A stretch of 64,000 nt of DNA from Gp7-AA6 sp036395755. GTDB taxonomy: Bacteria > Acidobacteriota > Thermoanaerobaculia > UBA5066 > Gp7-AA6. The position numbers were made by a program, and so were the translations under genes. Location: assembly GCA_036395755.1 (NCBI GenBank), contig DASWCZ010000061.1, positions 1 to 64,000 on the forward strand, read 5' to 3'. Positions 18,189-26,559 of this stretch are shown here, piece after piece; position 1 is the first letter of the stretch, and each line of letters opens with the position of its first letter. A model generated the notes under the pieces. The model was not told where the DNA came from. It searched no databases and saw only the letters and a program-made list of their open reading frames with translations.

Positions 18189-18614
18189 ATGCTCGACGTC
18201 GCGCTGGCGGAGGCGAAGCTCGGGCTCTCCGAGGGCGGCGTTCCGATCGGCGCCGCGCTCTTCGACCGGAACGGGACGCTGCTCGGCCGCGGCCGCAACC
18301 GGCGCGTCCAGGAGAACGATCCCTCGGTCCACGGCGAGACCGACGCCTTCCGCAGGGCGGGGCGACAGCGCGGCTATCGCGACAAGACGATCGTCACGAC
18401 GCTCGCCCCCTGCTGGTACTGCAGCGGCCTCGTTCGGCAGTTCGGCATCGGCCGGGTGATCGTCGGCGAGTCGGTCAACTTCGCGGGCGGTATCGACTGG
18501 CTGCGGGAGAACGGCGTCGAGGTGGTGGACCTTGCCTCGAAGGAATGCATCGACATGCTTGCGAGCTGGATCCGGGACAACCCGAACCTCTGGGCGGAGG
18601 ACATCGGCGAATAG
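18189..18614 (+). CDS. cytosine deaminase-like nucleoside/base deaminase (Fcy1 type)
   Basis: Zinc deaminase of the CDA/dCMP fold. From ATG 18189 (141 aa) the zinc site is HGETDAF (His48, catalytic Glu50) and APCWYC (Cys75, Cys78). The last residues, NLWAEDIGE, and the GESVNFAGG segment resemble yeast cytosine deaminase (whose C-terminus is WFEDIGE), more than tRNA adenosine or guanine deaminases. It would convert cytosine to uracil, the substrate of the catabolic operon 2 kb to the left. A GTG at 18117 would extend the protein by 24 residues into the desaturase gene; homology begins at about residue 1 of the shorter form, so I prefer 18189. No clear ribosome-binding site. Confidence 0.8.
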   Translation: MLDVALAEAKLGLSEGGVPIGAALFDRNGTLLGRGRNRRVQENDPSVHGETDAFRRAGRQRGYRDKTIVTTLAPCWYCSGLVRQFGIGRVIVGESVNFAGGIDWLRENGVEVVDLASKECIDMLASWIRDNPNLWAEDIGE

Positions 18615-18764
18615 GCGCCATTTTTTTGCGGTTCGCCGGACTTTATTTGCCTCCGACCGGCGCAATTGCTCCGCAACTCCTTGATTTTATTGGCAAAATT
18701 GCAGTGACCGGCGGGGAACGTGTCTTGCACTCTCGATCAGCTCACTCTTCACGAGGTAAACCAA

Positions 18765-19037
18765 ATGGCTGACCGAAGAAACACCGAGCGCCTCATCGTC
18801 CCGCCCGAGAGCCTGCAGCGCGTCTCGATGTGCGACAACGCCGATCCTGTCGAAGAACCGCCGGAGGAGCCGACGCAGCCGATGCGCCTGTCGTTCCTGG
18901 CGCTCTTGGCCGACCGCGATCCGGCGGTTCAGGCCCGGCTGAACCTGCGCCGCAAGCTGGCACTCGAGGGCGAGCTACCGCCCCAAGAAGACGAACGGCC
19001 CACCGACCCGATGCTGGAGTTAGACGAGTCCGCGTAA
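18765..19037 (+). CDS. hypothetical protein, acidic and proline-rich
   Basis: A 90-aa protein from ATG 18765, with GAGGT seven bases upstream. It starts MADRRNTERLIVPPES and continues through a Glu/Pro-rich segment (EEPPEEPTQP) to a helical stretch and an acidic tail. I do not recognise a family. The 150 bp before it (18615-18764) are distinctly AT-richer than the surroundings and probably carry its promoter, though no clean -35/-10 pair stands out. It converges with glgC. Confidence 0.5.
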   Translation: MADRRNTERLIVPPESLQRVSMCDNADPVEEPPEEPTQPMRLSFLALLADRDPAVQARLNLRRKLALEGELPPQEDERPTDPMLELDESA

Positions 19038-19050
19038 AGCCGCTCGAGGG

Positions 19051-20340
19051 TCACCGCGGCAATCCCGGGGTCGTCGCCCCCGCTGCGGCCAACCGAAGCT
19101 TCCTGGCCCGCGATCGCTGGCGCAGCGCCCCTGTGGAGAAGTACTCCGGGGTAGCGTCTGCATCGATGACCGCACCGCGCTTGACGGAGATCCGGTCGGG
19201 GATCTGCGCGTTCTTTCCGACCGCGGTGATTCCCGGGCCTTCCCCCGGTTTCGGTCTCTGACCGACCCTCGCCCTCTTTCCGATCCGGACCGATTTGTCG
19301 ACGATCGAACGGTCCACGCGCGCCCCGACGTCGACGAACGAGTCGGTCAGGATCACCGAATCGCGCACGACCGCTTCCGGGCCGATCCAGACGCCGGGCG
19401 ACAGCACGCTTCTTTCGATGCGCGCTCCAGGCGAGATCACGCATCCATCCGTGATCATGCTGTCCTTGACGATCGCTCCTTCCTGGATCGTGACCGGCGG
19501 CCGCTCTTCCGACTGCGTGTGCACGACCCAGGTTCGATCGTTCAGATCGAAGGGGGGAGGATGCTTCAAGAGATCCATGTGCGTTTGCCAGTAAGCCTCA
19601 ACTGTTCCGACGTCCACCCAGTACCCCTGGAACGGGTAGGCAAACACCCGCATCCCGCCCCCGACCATGCGGGGCAGGATGTCTTTTCCAAAATCGTGGG
19701 AGGAGTCGCGCCTTTTCGCGTCGTCGATCAGGATCTGCGCGAGCGTCTTCAGGCCGAAGACGTAGATTCCCATCGATGCCAGCGTGCCGGGAGGGTCGGC
19801 CGGTTTCTCGACGAATTGCGTGACCTTCGACTCGCCGTCGATCGCGAGGACCCCCATTCGGGTCGCTTCCTCGCGCGTCACGTTCAACGTACCGATGGTG
19901 ACGTCGGCGCTCCGCTCGATGTGGAACGCGACGAGCGGGCCGTAGTTCATCTTGTAAATGTGGTCGCCCGCCAGCACGAGAGCGAGGTCAGGTGTTCCTC
20001 GCTCGACGAACGAAAGGTTCTGGTAGATCGCGTCGGCGGTACCACGGTACCAGTCGGTGTCGAGCCGGCCGCGATAGGGCTGATAGACGTGGACGCCGCC
20101 GGTGAAGCCGCGGTCGAGGTCCCAGGGCCGGCCCGCGCCGATGTGCTCGATCAGGGAGTGCGGGCGGTATTGCGTCAAGATCATGATGTCGAAGACGCCG
20201 GAGTTCACGCAGTTGGAGAGCGTGAAATCGATGATCCGGTACTTGCCCGCGAAAGGGACGGCGGGCTTCGCGCGCCGGTCGGTCAGCACTCCCAGCCGTT
20301 GACCCTCACCGCCCGCGAGGATGACCGCCCGGGTCTTCAA
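19051..20340 (-). CDS. glgC: glucose-1-phosphate adenylyltransferase
   Basis: Makes ADP-glucose from glucose-1-phosphate and ATP, the committed step of bacterial glycogen synthesis. The 429-aa protein has the nucleotidyltransferase signature at the N-terminus (VILAGGEGQRLGVLT), the RAKPAVPFAGKYRIIDF block, WYRGTADAIYQN, and DHIYKMNY with the catalytic aspartate. The C-terminal left-handed beta-helix shows hexapeptide-like repeats (VISPGARIERSVLSPGVWIG). It starts with TTG 20340, 20 bp after the glgA stop, in the same orientation, so the two form an operon. Confidence 0.95.
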   Translation of the reverse strand: MKTRAVILAGGEGQRLGVLTDRRAKPAVPFAGKYRIIDFTLSNCVNSGVFDIMILTQYRPHSLIEHIGAGRPWDLDRGFTGGVHVYQPYRGRLDTDWYRGTADAIYQNLSFVERGTPDLALVLAGDHIYKMNYGPLVAFHIERSADVTIGTLNVTREEATRMGVLAIDGESKVTQFVEKPADPPGTLASMGIYVFGLKTLAQILIDDAKRRDSSHDFGKDILPRMVGGGMRVFAYPFQGYWVDVGTVEAYWQTHMDLLKHPPPFDLNDRTWVVHTQSEERPPVTIQEGAIVKDSMITDGCVISPGARIERSVLSPGVWIGPEAVVRDSVILTDSFVDVGARVDRSIVDKSVRIGKRARVGQRPKPGEGPGITAVGKNAQIPDRISVKRGAVIDADATPEYFSTGALRQRSRARKLRLAAAGATTPGLPR

Positions 20341-20359
20341 GGGAGTGCCGCGCCCCCGG

Positions 20360-21808
20360 TCAGCCGGTCGAAATCTCGCCGGGACGAAAGTGCAACGCCT
20401 CGCGGTAGAGCGCTTCGTACTTCGCCGCCGACCGATCCCACGAGAAGTCCTGAGCCATCCCGCGCCGTTCGACCTCGGTCCATTCTTCCGGTTGAGCGTA
20501 CACCCGCAGGGCGCGCGCGAGCGCGTGAGCCAGCGAGCCCGGATCGTAGCCGTCGAAGAGGATTCCCGTTCCGCCGGGCTCGTCCACGTCGGTGATCGTG
20601 TCGGCCAGGCCGCCGGTCCGTCTCGCGATCGGCACCGCGCCGTATCGCATGGCGATCATCTGTGTCAGGCCGCACGGCTCGTAGCGGGAGGGAATCAGGA
20701 TTCCGTCCGCGCCGCCGTAGATCTTTCGAGCATAGGGAGGGTCGAACCGGAGCCGGACGGCCGCTCGACCGCGGAACGCGAGCTCGAGGCCCGCGAGCGC
20801 GCGCTCGATTGCGGGATCGCCGCTGCCGAGTACGACGAGCTGTCCTCCGGTCTCGAGCCAGCGCAAGAGCGCGGGAAGAGCGATGTCGAATCCCTTCTGG
20901 GAGTCGAGACGCGACACCATCGCCAGGAGAAAGGTCTTCTCTTCCGGCTCGAGTCCGGCCTCCTCCTGGAGCGCCGCCTTGTTCGCCGCGCGGCGTCCGA
21001 GCGTCGCGGCATCGAAGCGCTCGCGCAACGCGTCGTCGGTTGACGGATTCCAGACCTCCGTGTCGATTCCGTTCAGCACTCCATGAAGCCGATCGCTTCG
21101 CGCCGAGAGCGTTCCATCGAACCCGTATCCGCCTTCAGGCGTTCGGATTTCGCGCGCGTAGGTCGGGCTGACCGTCGTCAGCACATCCGCTCCCGCCAGG
21201 CCCAGACCGAGCATCGAGTCACGCGCCCAGGCCGGCAGGAGCTCGAGGTCCAAGGTCGCGGGAAGGCCGTACTCCGCCAGGAAGCGCCCGGCGTCGCGGC
21301 CGGTATAGGGCAGGTTGTGGATCGTGAACAGAGAGGCGGTGTCCCGGAAAAAGGGATCGCTCCGACCCGTCGTCGACAGCCGATAGACTGCGGGGCCGGT
21401 GTGCCAGTCGTTGGCGTGAACGACGTCGGGGCGGAAGGCGAGCTCCCGGCACGCCTCGAGCGCGGCGAGCGAGAAGAAGATGAACTTCGGGCCGTCTTCC
21501 TCGATCCCACTCCCGTAGATGCGCCGGTCGGTCGGGATCGGGGGCCCCGTCAGGAGATAGACCGGAACCGAGCCGGATCGGGTCTCCCAGACCTGCGCGG
21601 GTTCACGCCCGCCCGCGTGCGGAACCTCGAACCGGCCCCTTCGCTCGGGCTGGAAGGCGGGCCAGTCGATCGCGCCGTAGCCGGGGATCGCGAGGCGGAC
21701 GTCGTGGCCGAGCGTCGCTAAGGCGCGAGGCAGAGACCCCGCGACGTCGCCCAGGCCGCCGACCTTCACGAAAGGAGCGGCCTCTGCCGCGAGGAAAAGG
21801 ACGTTCAA
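20360..21808 (-). CDS. glgA: glycogen synthase
   Basis: GT5 glycosyltransferase, 482 aa, that transfers glucose from ADP-glucose to the growing alpha-1,4-glucan. The N-terminus has KVGGLGD (residues 15-21), whose lysine binds ADP-glucose. HANDWHTGP and the GILIPSRYEPCGLTQMIAM/RRTGGL region of the C-terminal Rossmann domain are the other landmarks. It starts with TTG 21808 and is followed by glgC. The 200-bp gap to the divergent DUF885 gene holds both promoters; I could not assign them. Confidence 0.95.
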   Translation of the reverse strand: MNVLFLAAEAAPFVKVGGLGDVAGSLPRALATLGHDVRLAIPGYGAIDWPAFQPERRGRFEVPHAGGREPAQVWETRSGSVPVYLLTGPPIPTDRRIYGSGIEEDGPKFIFFSLAALEACRELAFRPDVVHANDWHTGPAVYRLSTTGRSDPFFRDTASLFTIHNLPYTGRDAGRFLAEYGLPATLDLELLPAWARDSMLGLGLAGADVLTTVSPTYAREIRTPEGGYGFDGTLSARSDRLHGVLNGIDTEVWNPSTDDALRERFDAATLGRRAANKAALQEEAGLEPEEKTFLLAMVSRLDSQKGFDIALPALLRWLETGGQLVVLGSGDPAIERALAGLELAFRGRAAVRLRFDPPYARKIYGGADGILIPSRYEPCGLTQMIAMRYGAVPIARRTGGLADTITDVDEPGGTGILFDGYDPGSLAHALARALRVYAQPEEWTEVERRGMAQDFSWDRSAAKYEALYREALHFRPGEISTG

Positions 21809-22010
21809 GCGGCCCGATTCTAAGCAGGACTGGCTGGATCGTTCGGTCTGACGCGCTACAATTGTCGTCAGTTCAACACATGGGACACTTCAGATCGGGC
21901 GCCAACGGCGAAGGCCGTGCTCCGGAACTGTTCTTTTTTGGAACGCTCTACGGAGAGAACGGGTTCTCGAACAGCACCATGCCCGTTCGCACCGCTTCGG
22001 GGCGCAATCG

Positions 22011-23807
22011 ATGAAGACCGCTGTCGCCGTCCTCGTCTTCCTCGTCGTGCTGGGAATCGCGATCCCGGGCTCGCCGGGAAAGGAGCGGTCCGCCGCGATT
22101 GCGGTCGCCACCACCCGCAGCTCCGGCGTTCTCGCCAATGCCGAGAAGGACTACTGGGGATTTCTTCAGACGCGAAGCCTCGTACTGCGCCTCCGGCTCG
22201 GCCTTCCGATCGAAGAGCTCCCCGACGTGTCGGAAGCCCGTGCCCGCGCCGACGCGGAGTACGGCGCATCGCTTCTTCAAAAGCTCCGCGGCCTTCGGGA
22301 GCTCGAGCTGTCGCACGAGGAATCTCTCTCGCTCGCGATGTTGCGCGAAGAAGCGCGGGAGCTCGGCGATTCGCAGCGAGACTACTGGCTCACGTTTCCG
22401 GTGACGCCGTATGCGTCACCGTTGCGCGTGGTCCACCAGGTTTTCACGAGCTGGCGGTTCCGGAATCCGGAGGACCTCGATCGCTACGCGACGCTGCTGA
22501 CCCGATACGCCGGGTTCATCCGCCAGATGGAAGACAAGCTCCGGGCGCAGGCGAAGCGGGGAGTCCGTCTCCCGAAAGCGGAGACCGCTCTCGTCGCCGA
22601 GACCTACCGCGCCTCGATCGCCGAGCCGGTGGAGAGTCTCTTCTTCGTCCAGCCCGAGCGTCTGGAACAGGAACCGGAGCAGGACCGGGCGCCATTTACG
22701 AAGCGCGTCGAAGGACTGATCGCATCGCGGATCAACCCCGCGCTCGATTCTCTGGCTTCCTATGTCGCGGGCGAGTATGCGGCGAAGGCGCCCTCGACGG
22801 TCGGCCTCGGACAGTACCCCGGAGGAAAGGCCTACTATCAGCGGCTCGTTCGTTTCCACACGACCCTCGATGTGACGCCCGAGGAAGTCCATCGCGTCGG
22901 GCTCGCGGAAGTCCGGAGGTTGAACGGTGAGCTCGAAAAAGCGCAGGCCGCGGTCGGCTTCGAGGGAAGCCTCGCGGAGTTCCGCCGGCATCTCCGCACG
23001 GATCCGCGATTCCTTCCCGCCACGTCCGACGAGATCGGGGAGCGTCTGCTCGCGGCGCAGAAGCGCATCGCGACGAAGATCCCGTTCTATTTCGGGAGAA
23101 CCCCTTCCGCTCCGGCCGGAATTCGCCGGCTCTCCGCGAACCTGGAGAGCGCGATGACTTACGGCTTCTATCAGGCGCCGACCGCGTCGGACCCGCGCGG
23201 TTACTACTACTACAACGGCTCGTCCCTCGCGGACCGTTCGATGCTCTCCGCCGCCGCGCTCGTCTACCACGAGCTCATACCGGGACATCACTTCCAGCGC
23301 TCGCTTCAGAACGAGAACTCCGACCTCCCGGGCTTCCGAAGAGAGGCGGCGTGGACGGCCTACACGGAAGGATGGGGCGAGTACGCCTCGTCGCTCGCGG
23401 GTGAAATGGGGATGTACGAAGACCCGTACGACCGGGCGGGGCGTCTCATGATGGACGCGTTCCTCTCGGCGCGGCTGGTCGTGGACACCGGCATGAACGC
23501 GCTCGGCTGGAGCCGGGCCCGCGCGATCGAGTACATGAAGGAGAACACGCTCGAATCGGACGCCCAGATCGGGACCGAGACGCTGCGCTATTCCTGCGAC
23601 ATCCCGGGACAGGCGCTCGCGTACAAGATGGGAGCGGCGAAGTTCCGCGAACTGCGCGCGCGCGCGGAACGGGCCCTCGGCACGTCGTTCGACATCCGTC
23701 GCTTCCACGACGTCGTGCTCGGCTCGGGTCCGATGCCGATGGCGGTCCTCGAGCGCCACATCGACTGGTTCATCGAATCCGAGAGGGTCCGAACCGCCAG
23801 CCGTTAG
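22011..23807 (+). CDS. DUF885 family putative metallopeptidase, exported
   Basis: A 598-aa protein with an N-terminal signal peptide (residues 1-20, AVAVLVFLVVLGIAIPG). The DUF885 landmarks are YHELIPGHHFQ, an HExxxHH-type zinc motif, TEGWGEYASSLAGEMG with the third-ligand glutamate, and CDIPGQALAYKMGAAKF near the C-terminus. The family is predicted to contain periplasmic metallopeptidases, related to M2/M3 enzymes, but few members have been tested. It stands alone on the plus strand between the glg operon and a small leftward gene. Confidence 0.85.
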   Translation: MKTAVAVLVFLVVLGIAIPGSPGKERSAAIAVATTRSSGVLANAEKDYWGFLQTRSLVLRLRLGLPIEELPDVSEARARADAEYGASLLQKLRGLRELELSHEESLSLAMLREEARELGDSQRDYWLTFPVTPYASPLRVVHQVFTSWRFRNPEDLDRYATLLTRYAGFIRQMEDKLRAQAKRGVRLPKAETALVAETYRASIAEPVESLFFVQPERLEQEPEQDRAPFTKRVEGLIASRINPALDSLASYVAGEYAAKAPSTVGLGQYPGGKAYYQRLVRFHTTLDVTPEEVHRVGLAEVRRLNGELEKAQAAVGFEGSLAEFRRHLRTDPRFLPATSDEIGERLLAAQKRIATKIPFYFGRTPSAPAGIRRLSANLESAMTYGFYQAPTASDPRGYYYYNGSSLADRSMLSAAALVYHELIPGHHFQRSLQNENSDLPGFRREAAWTAYTEGWGEYASSLAGEMGMYEDPYDRAGRLMMDAFLSARLVVDTGMNALGWSRARAIEYMKENTLESDAQIGTETLRYSCDIPGQALAYKMGAAKFRELRARAERALGTSFDIRRFHDVVLGSGPMPMAVLERHIDWFIESERVRTASR

Positions 23808-23835
23808 CGGGAAGGCTCGCTCTTCCCCCGTCGAT

Positions 23836-24219
23836 CTATTCGACGGAGATCACGAATCCGTTCTGGAAGATGACCTTCTTGCCGACGCTCCGATAAAGCC
23901 AGGTTTCGCGCGGCACGCCGGTTTCCGAGATTCCGGTCGTGATCTCGTCCGGCGATCCCAGGAGCGCGCGAACGTCCGAAGGCGTCATGTTCTCGTGAAT
24001 CTGGCTGCCGGCGCCTGTCGAGGCATCCTCGTGGCCGATCCGATCGGCTTCCAGCTGGCGCTCGTTGGCCTTCCGCGCCGCGGCATTCGCACGCTCGAGA
24101 GGCGCGGAGGCCTCCACGCCCGTGGCCGTGGACCTCGACCCGAAGAGACCGCCTGCCGAATTCTTGTAGAGCCAGAAGCCCACCGCGAGGACGATGACGA
24201 GAAGGATCAGACGACCCAT
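23836..24219 (-). CDS. membrane-anchored protein with BamE/SmpA-like domain
   Basis: A 127-aa protein from ATG 24219, with AAAGGA upstream. Residues 3-16 (RLILLVIVLAVGFWLY) form a single membrane anchor. A charged Ala-rich helix follows (about 40-66), then a compact C-terminal domain with the pattern MTPSDVRALLGSPDEI...ETWLYR, typical of SmpA/BamE-like folds. Function is unknown. It lies 13 bp after the lysyl-oxidase-like gene and is probably co-transcribed. Confidence 0.65.
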   Translation of the reverse strand: MGRLILLVIVLAVGFWLYKNSAGGLFGSRSTATGVEASAPLERANAAARKANERQLEADRIGHEDASTGAGSQIHENMTPSDVRALLGSPDEITTGISETGVPRETWLYRSVGKKVIFQNGFVISVE

Positions 24220-24232
24220 GGGAGTCCTTTCT

Positions 24233-24949
24233 TTACGGCGAGTTGTCGATCGCCACTTTGTTTCGCGGGTCGGGGACGTGAATCGCGGTCTCGACGACGT
24301 TGGGGTACCGGTTTTCGCCTTCATCGAAGATGGGTGTGTCGTTGATCGTCACCTGGACGATGTAGTCGCCTTCCGGAATCCCGCTAATGTCGATCCACTG
24401 ACCGGTGAGCTGCTTGTAGTACCAGTCGCCCCAGCCGGACGTGATCCCCTGGTACGAGCAGGAGAAGCCGTCGCTCTTCCCGCCGCCGTACCTCAACGAA
24501 TCCGTGAAACAGAACCCCTGCTTGTGTCCCGCGACCGCGACCGAACGGTCGCTCGCTTTCAACAGGTAGTACGTCGAGAATCCGTGGATGTGGTAGTGCT
24601 GATGACAGGCGGAGAACTCGAAGTAGGCGGCGTAGGGGTTCGCCGGGTCCGATCGGTCGCCGATCACGAGGTCGCCGTCTCCCGCGTTGATGACGACGGT
24701 ATCGAAGCGCAGGATCCTGCGGTACCCAGTTCCGCCGACGGACCCTTCGATGAAGGCACATGAGTCCGCATCGAAGTAGCGGTCCACGATCTCCATCTGG
24801 CTGACGAATCGCTTCGGGTCGAGGGTCAAGTCGGGCTTCCCGCCATTGGCGTAGACCGGAAAGTCCCCGGAGACCGAAGTCCTCTGCGCGAAGGCGGAGG
24901 CGGATAGCCCGAGACAGACGAAGAGCGCGACAGCGAAGGTTTTTCTCAT
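24233..24949 (-). CDS. lysyl oxidase-like secreted protein
   Basis: A 238-aa protein from ATG 24949 (GGAGG 7 nt upstream) with a signal peptide (residues 1-22, ending ASAFAQ). The core matches the lysyl oxidase domain: RFDTVVINAGDGDLVIGD, then ACHQHYHIHGF with the copper-binding histidines, then GHKQGFCFTDS and CSYQGITSGWGDWY, and finally QWIDISGIPEGDYIVQVTIN. In animals the enzyme oxidises peptidyl lysine using copper and a lysine-tyrosyl quinone. Bacterial members are predicted from sequence and their substrates are not known. It forms a probable two-gene unit with the BamE-like gene. Confidence 0.82.
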   Translation of the reverse strand: MRKTFAVALFVCLGLSASAFAQRTSVSGDFPVYANGGKPDLTLDPKRFVSQMEIVDRYFDADSCAFIEGSVGGTGYRRILRFDTVVINAGDGDLVIGDRSDPANPYAAYFEFSACHQHYHIHGFSTYYLLKASDRSVAVAGHKQGFCFTDSLRYGGGKSDGFSCSYQGITSGWGDWYYKQLTGQWIDISGIPEGDYIVQVTINDTPIFDEGENRYPNVVETAIHVPDPRNKVAIDNSP

Positions 24950-25027
24950 CCCGGGTCCTCCACGAAATGTTGCCGATTTGCTCAAGGAGAGTCTATGCCT
25001 CAATGAGCAACCTGGGCAACCGGACCG

Positions 25028-25507
25028 TCAGGCGTGCTGCGAGTAGCTCGGGAGCGTGGATCCGGCGGACGAAGGAAAGGCGTCCATCTCGTTCTCGGAG
25101 ACCAGCAGGTCCTTCAGCGTGATCTTGCCCAGCACCTGGTCGACCGCGTTCTGGAGCATCCGCCACACGGAACGGATCGAACAATCGGGCATGTGCGTGC
25201 AGAGCCGGCCGAGACCGCCGTGGGTGTCGCAGAACGACGGCTCGTACAACCGGCCGCCCAGCGTCGCGAGAACCTCTCCGACGTTGATCTGATCCGCCGG
25301 CCGCGAGAGCCCATAACCTCCCGACTGGCCCCGTGTCGACTTGACGAATCCGCCTTCCCGGAGAATCCGCATCATCTTGGCGACGTTCGGCTCCGAGATC
25401 CCCTCGGCGCGGGAGAGCTCGGGTATCGCGACGCTGCCGGACGTTCCCTCACGGCCGACCCGAAGGAGGCACCGCAGCCCGTACTCTTCCTGTGAGCTCA
25501 GCTTCAT
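25028..25507 (-). CDS. Rrf2 family Fe-S-sensing regulator of the suf operon
   Basis: A 159-aa Rrf2/IscR-family protein. Residues 1-70 form a winged helix (SSQEEYGLRCLLRVG, then TRGQSGGYGLSRP in the wing). Three cysteines, Cys93, Cys103 and Cys109, lie in the loop that holds the Fe-S cluster in this family; the spacing differs from the Cys92-98-104 of IscR. It is the last gene of the suf operon, 13 bp after sufT, so it probably reports cluster status back to the sufB promoter. Confidence 0.87.
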   Translation of the reverse strand: MKLSSQEEYGLRCLLRVGREGTSGSVAIPELSRAEGISEPNVAKMMRILREGGFVKSTRGQSGGYGLSRPADQINVGEVLATLGGRLYEPSFCDTHGGLGRLCTHMPDCSIRSVWRMLQNAVDQVLGKITLKDLLVSENEMDAFPSSAGSTLPSYSQHA

Positions 25508-25520
25508 GATTTCCCCCGGG

Positions 25521-26066
25521 CTACATCATTCCGAGCTGCAACTTGGCCGCGTCCGACATCATGCTCATGCTCCAGGGCGGATCGAAAAGGACCTGGACGT
25601 CCGCCTCGCGGATTCCCGGAATCGTCGAGAGCTTCTGGCGGATGTCGTCGCGCAGGACGTCTCCCATTCCGCAGCCCGGAGCGGTCAGCGTGAACTTCAC
25701 CTCGACTTTGTTGCCCCCTTCGGAAAGGGGCGTCAGCTGAACGCCGTAGACGAGCCCGAGGTCCACGATGTTGACCGGAATCTCCGGGTCGTAGCACGTG
25801 CGGAGCTGGTCCCAGCACAGCTCCTCGACCGACTTCTCCGATAGCGCCTCTTCGGAGGGCTTCTGTTCGGACTCCAACCCGATCGCGTCCGCGTCCTTTC
25901 CGTCGATCCTCGCGAGGTATCCCATCGGCACCATCACGGTGTAGGAACCGCCCAAGGACTGGGTGATCTGCAGATTCGTGCCGGCCGGAATCGTGAACTT
26001 CGTACCGGCCGGGATCTCGCTCGCCACCACGTCGCGGGTCGTCGTGGTCTCTCTTTGCGCCCACAT
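25521..26066 (-). CDS. sufT: SufT Fe-S maturation protein
   Basis: A 181-aa protein with a beta-rich N-terminal extension and a C-terminal MIP18/DUF59 domain (about 80-181). The DUF59 hallmark is DPEIPVNIVDLGLVYGV, followed by LTAPGCGMGD with the conserved cysteine and the DPPWSMSMMSDAAKLQLGMM ending. SufT is an accessory factor for iron-sulfur cluster maturation or carriage. Its start lies 1 bp after the stop of sufU. Confidence 0.9.
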   Translation of the reverse strand: MWAQRETTTTRDVVASEIPAGTKFTIPAGTNLQITQSLGGSYTVMVPMGYLARIDGKDADAIGLESEQKPSEEALSEKSVEELCWDQLRTCYDPEIPVNIVDLGLVYGVQLTPLSEGGNKVEVKFTLTAPGCGMGDVLRDDIRQKLSTIPGIREADVQVLFDPPWSMSMMSDAAKLQLGMM

Positions 26067-26067
26067 G

Positions 26068-26559
26068 TCAGCCGCCTCCGCTCTCGGCCTTCGGCCCTTC
26101 GGTGAGCTCGGTCGAGACCGTCCGATCGACTCCCGCGAGCGCGGCCTTCAGCGTGTGCCAGGGGAGCGTCGCGCACTTGACGCGCACCGGGAACTCCCGC
26201 ACTCCAGAAAAGACCGCGAGCTTCCCGAGCTCCGGCGCGCCCCGCTCTTTTTCGCCGTCCTGCCCGGTGATCAACCGGTGAAAGCGTCCGAAGAGCGCCT
26301 CCGCTTCGGCGCGCGTCCTTCCTTTCACCGCTTCGGTCATCATCGAAGCGGAGGCCGTCGAGATCGCGCAGCCCGCGCCACGGAAGCCGACGTCTTGGAG
26401 CACGTCGTCCTCGAGCCGCACGAACACCGTCTCCCGGTCGCCGCAGAGGGGGTTGTAGCCCTCGGCGCTCCGGTTCGCGCCCGTCAATTCGCCGAAATTC
26501 CTCGGCCGCTTGCTGTGATCGAGAATCACTTCCTGGTACAGCTCGCGCAGCTCGCCCAT
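26068..26559 (-). CDS. sufU: SufU sulfur-relay/scaffold protein
   Basis: A 163-aa SufU/IscU-like protein. The zinc/cluster ligands are Cys39 and Asp41 in NPLCGD, Cys64 in GAGCAIS and Cys129 in VKCATLPWHT. The RFHRLITG insertion between the second and third cysteines distinguishes SufU from IscU. In Gram-positive systems SufU accepts persulfide sulfur from SufS. Its start shares a base with the sufS stop at 26559, indicating translational coupling. Confidence 0.93.
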   Translation of the reverse strand: MGELRELYQEVILDHSKRPRNFGELTGANRSAEGYNPLCGDRETVFVRLEDDVLQDVGFRGAGCAISTASASMMTEAVKGRTRAEAEALFGRFHRLITGQDGEKERGAPELGKLAVFSGVREFPVRVKCATLPWHTLKAALAGVDRTVSTELTEGPKAESGGG

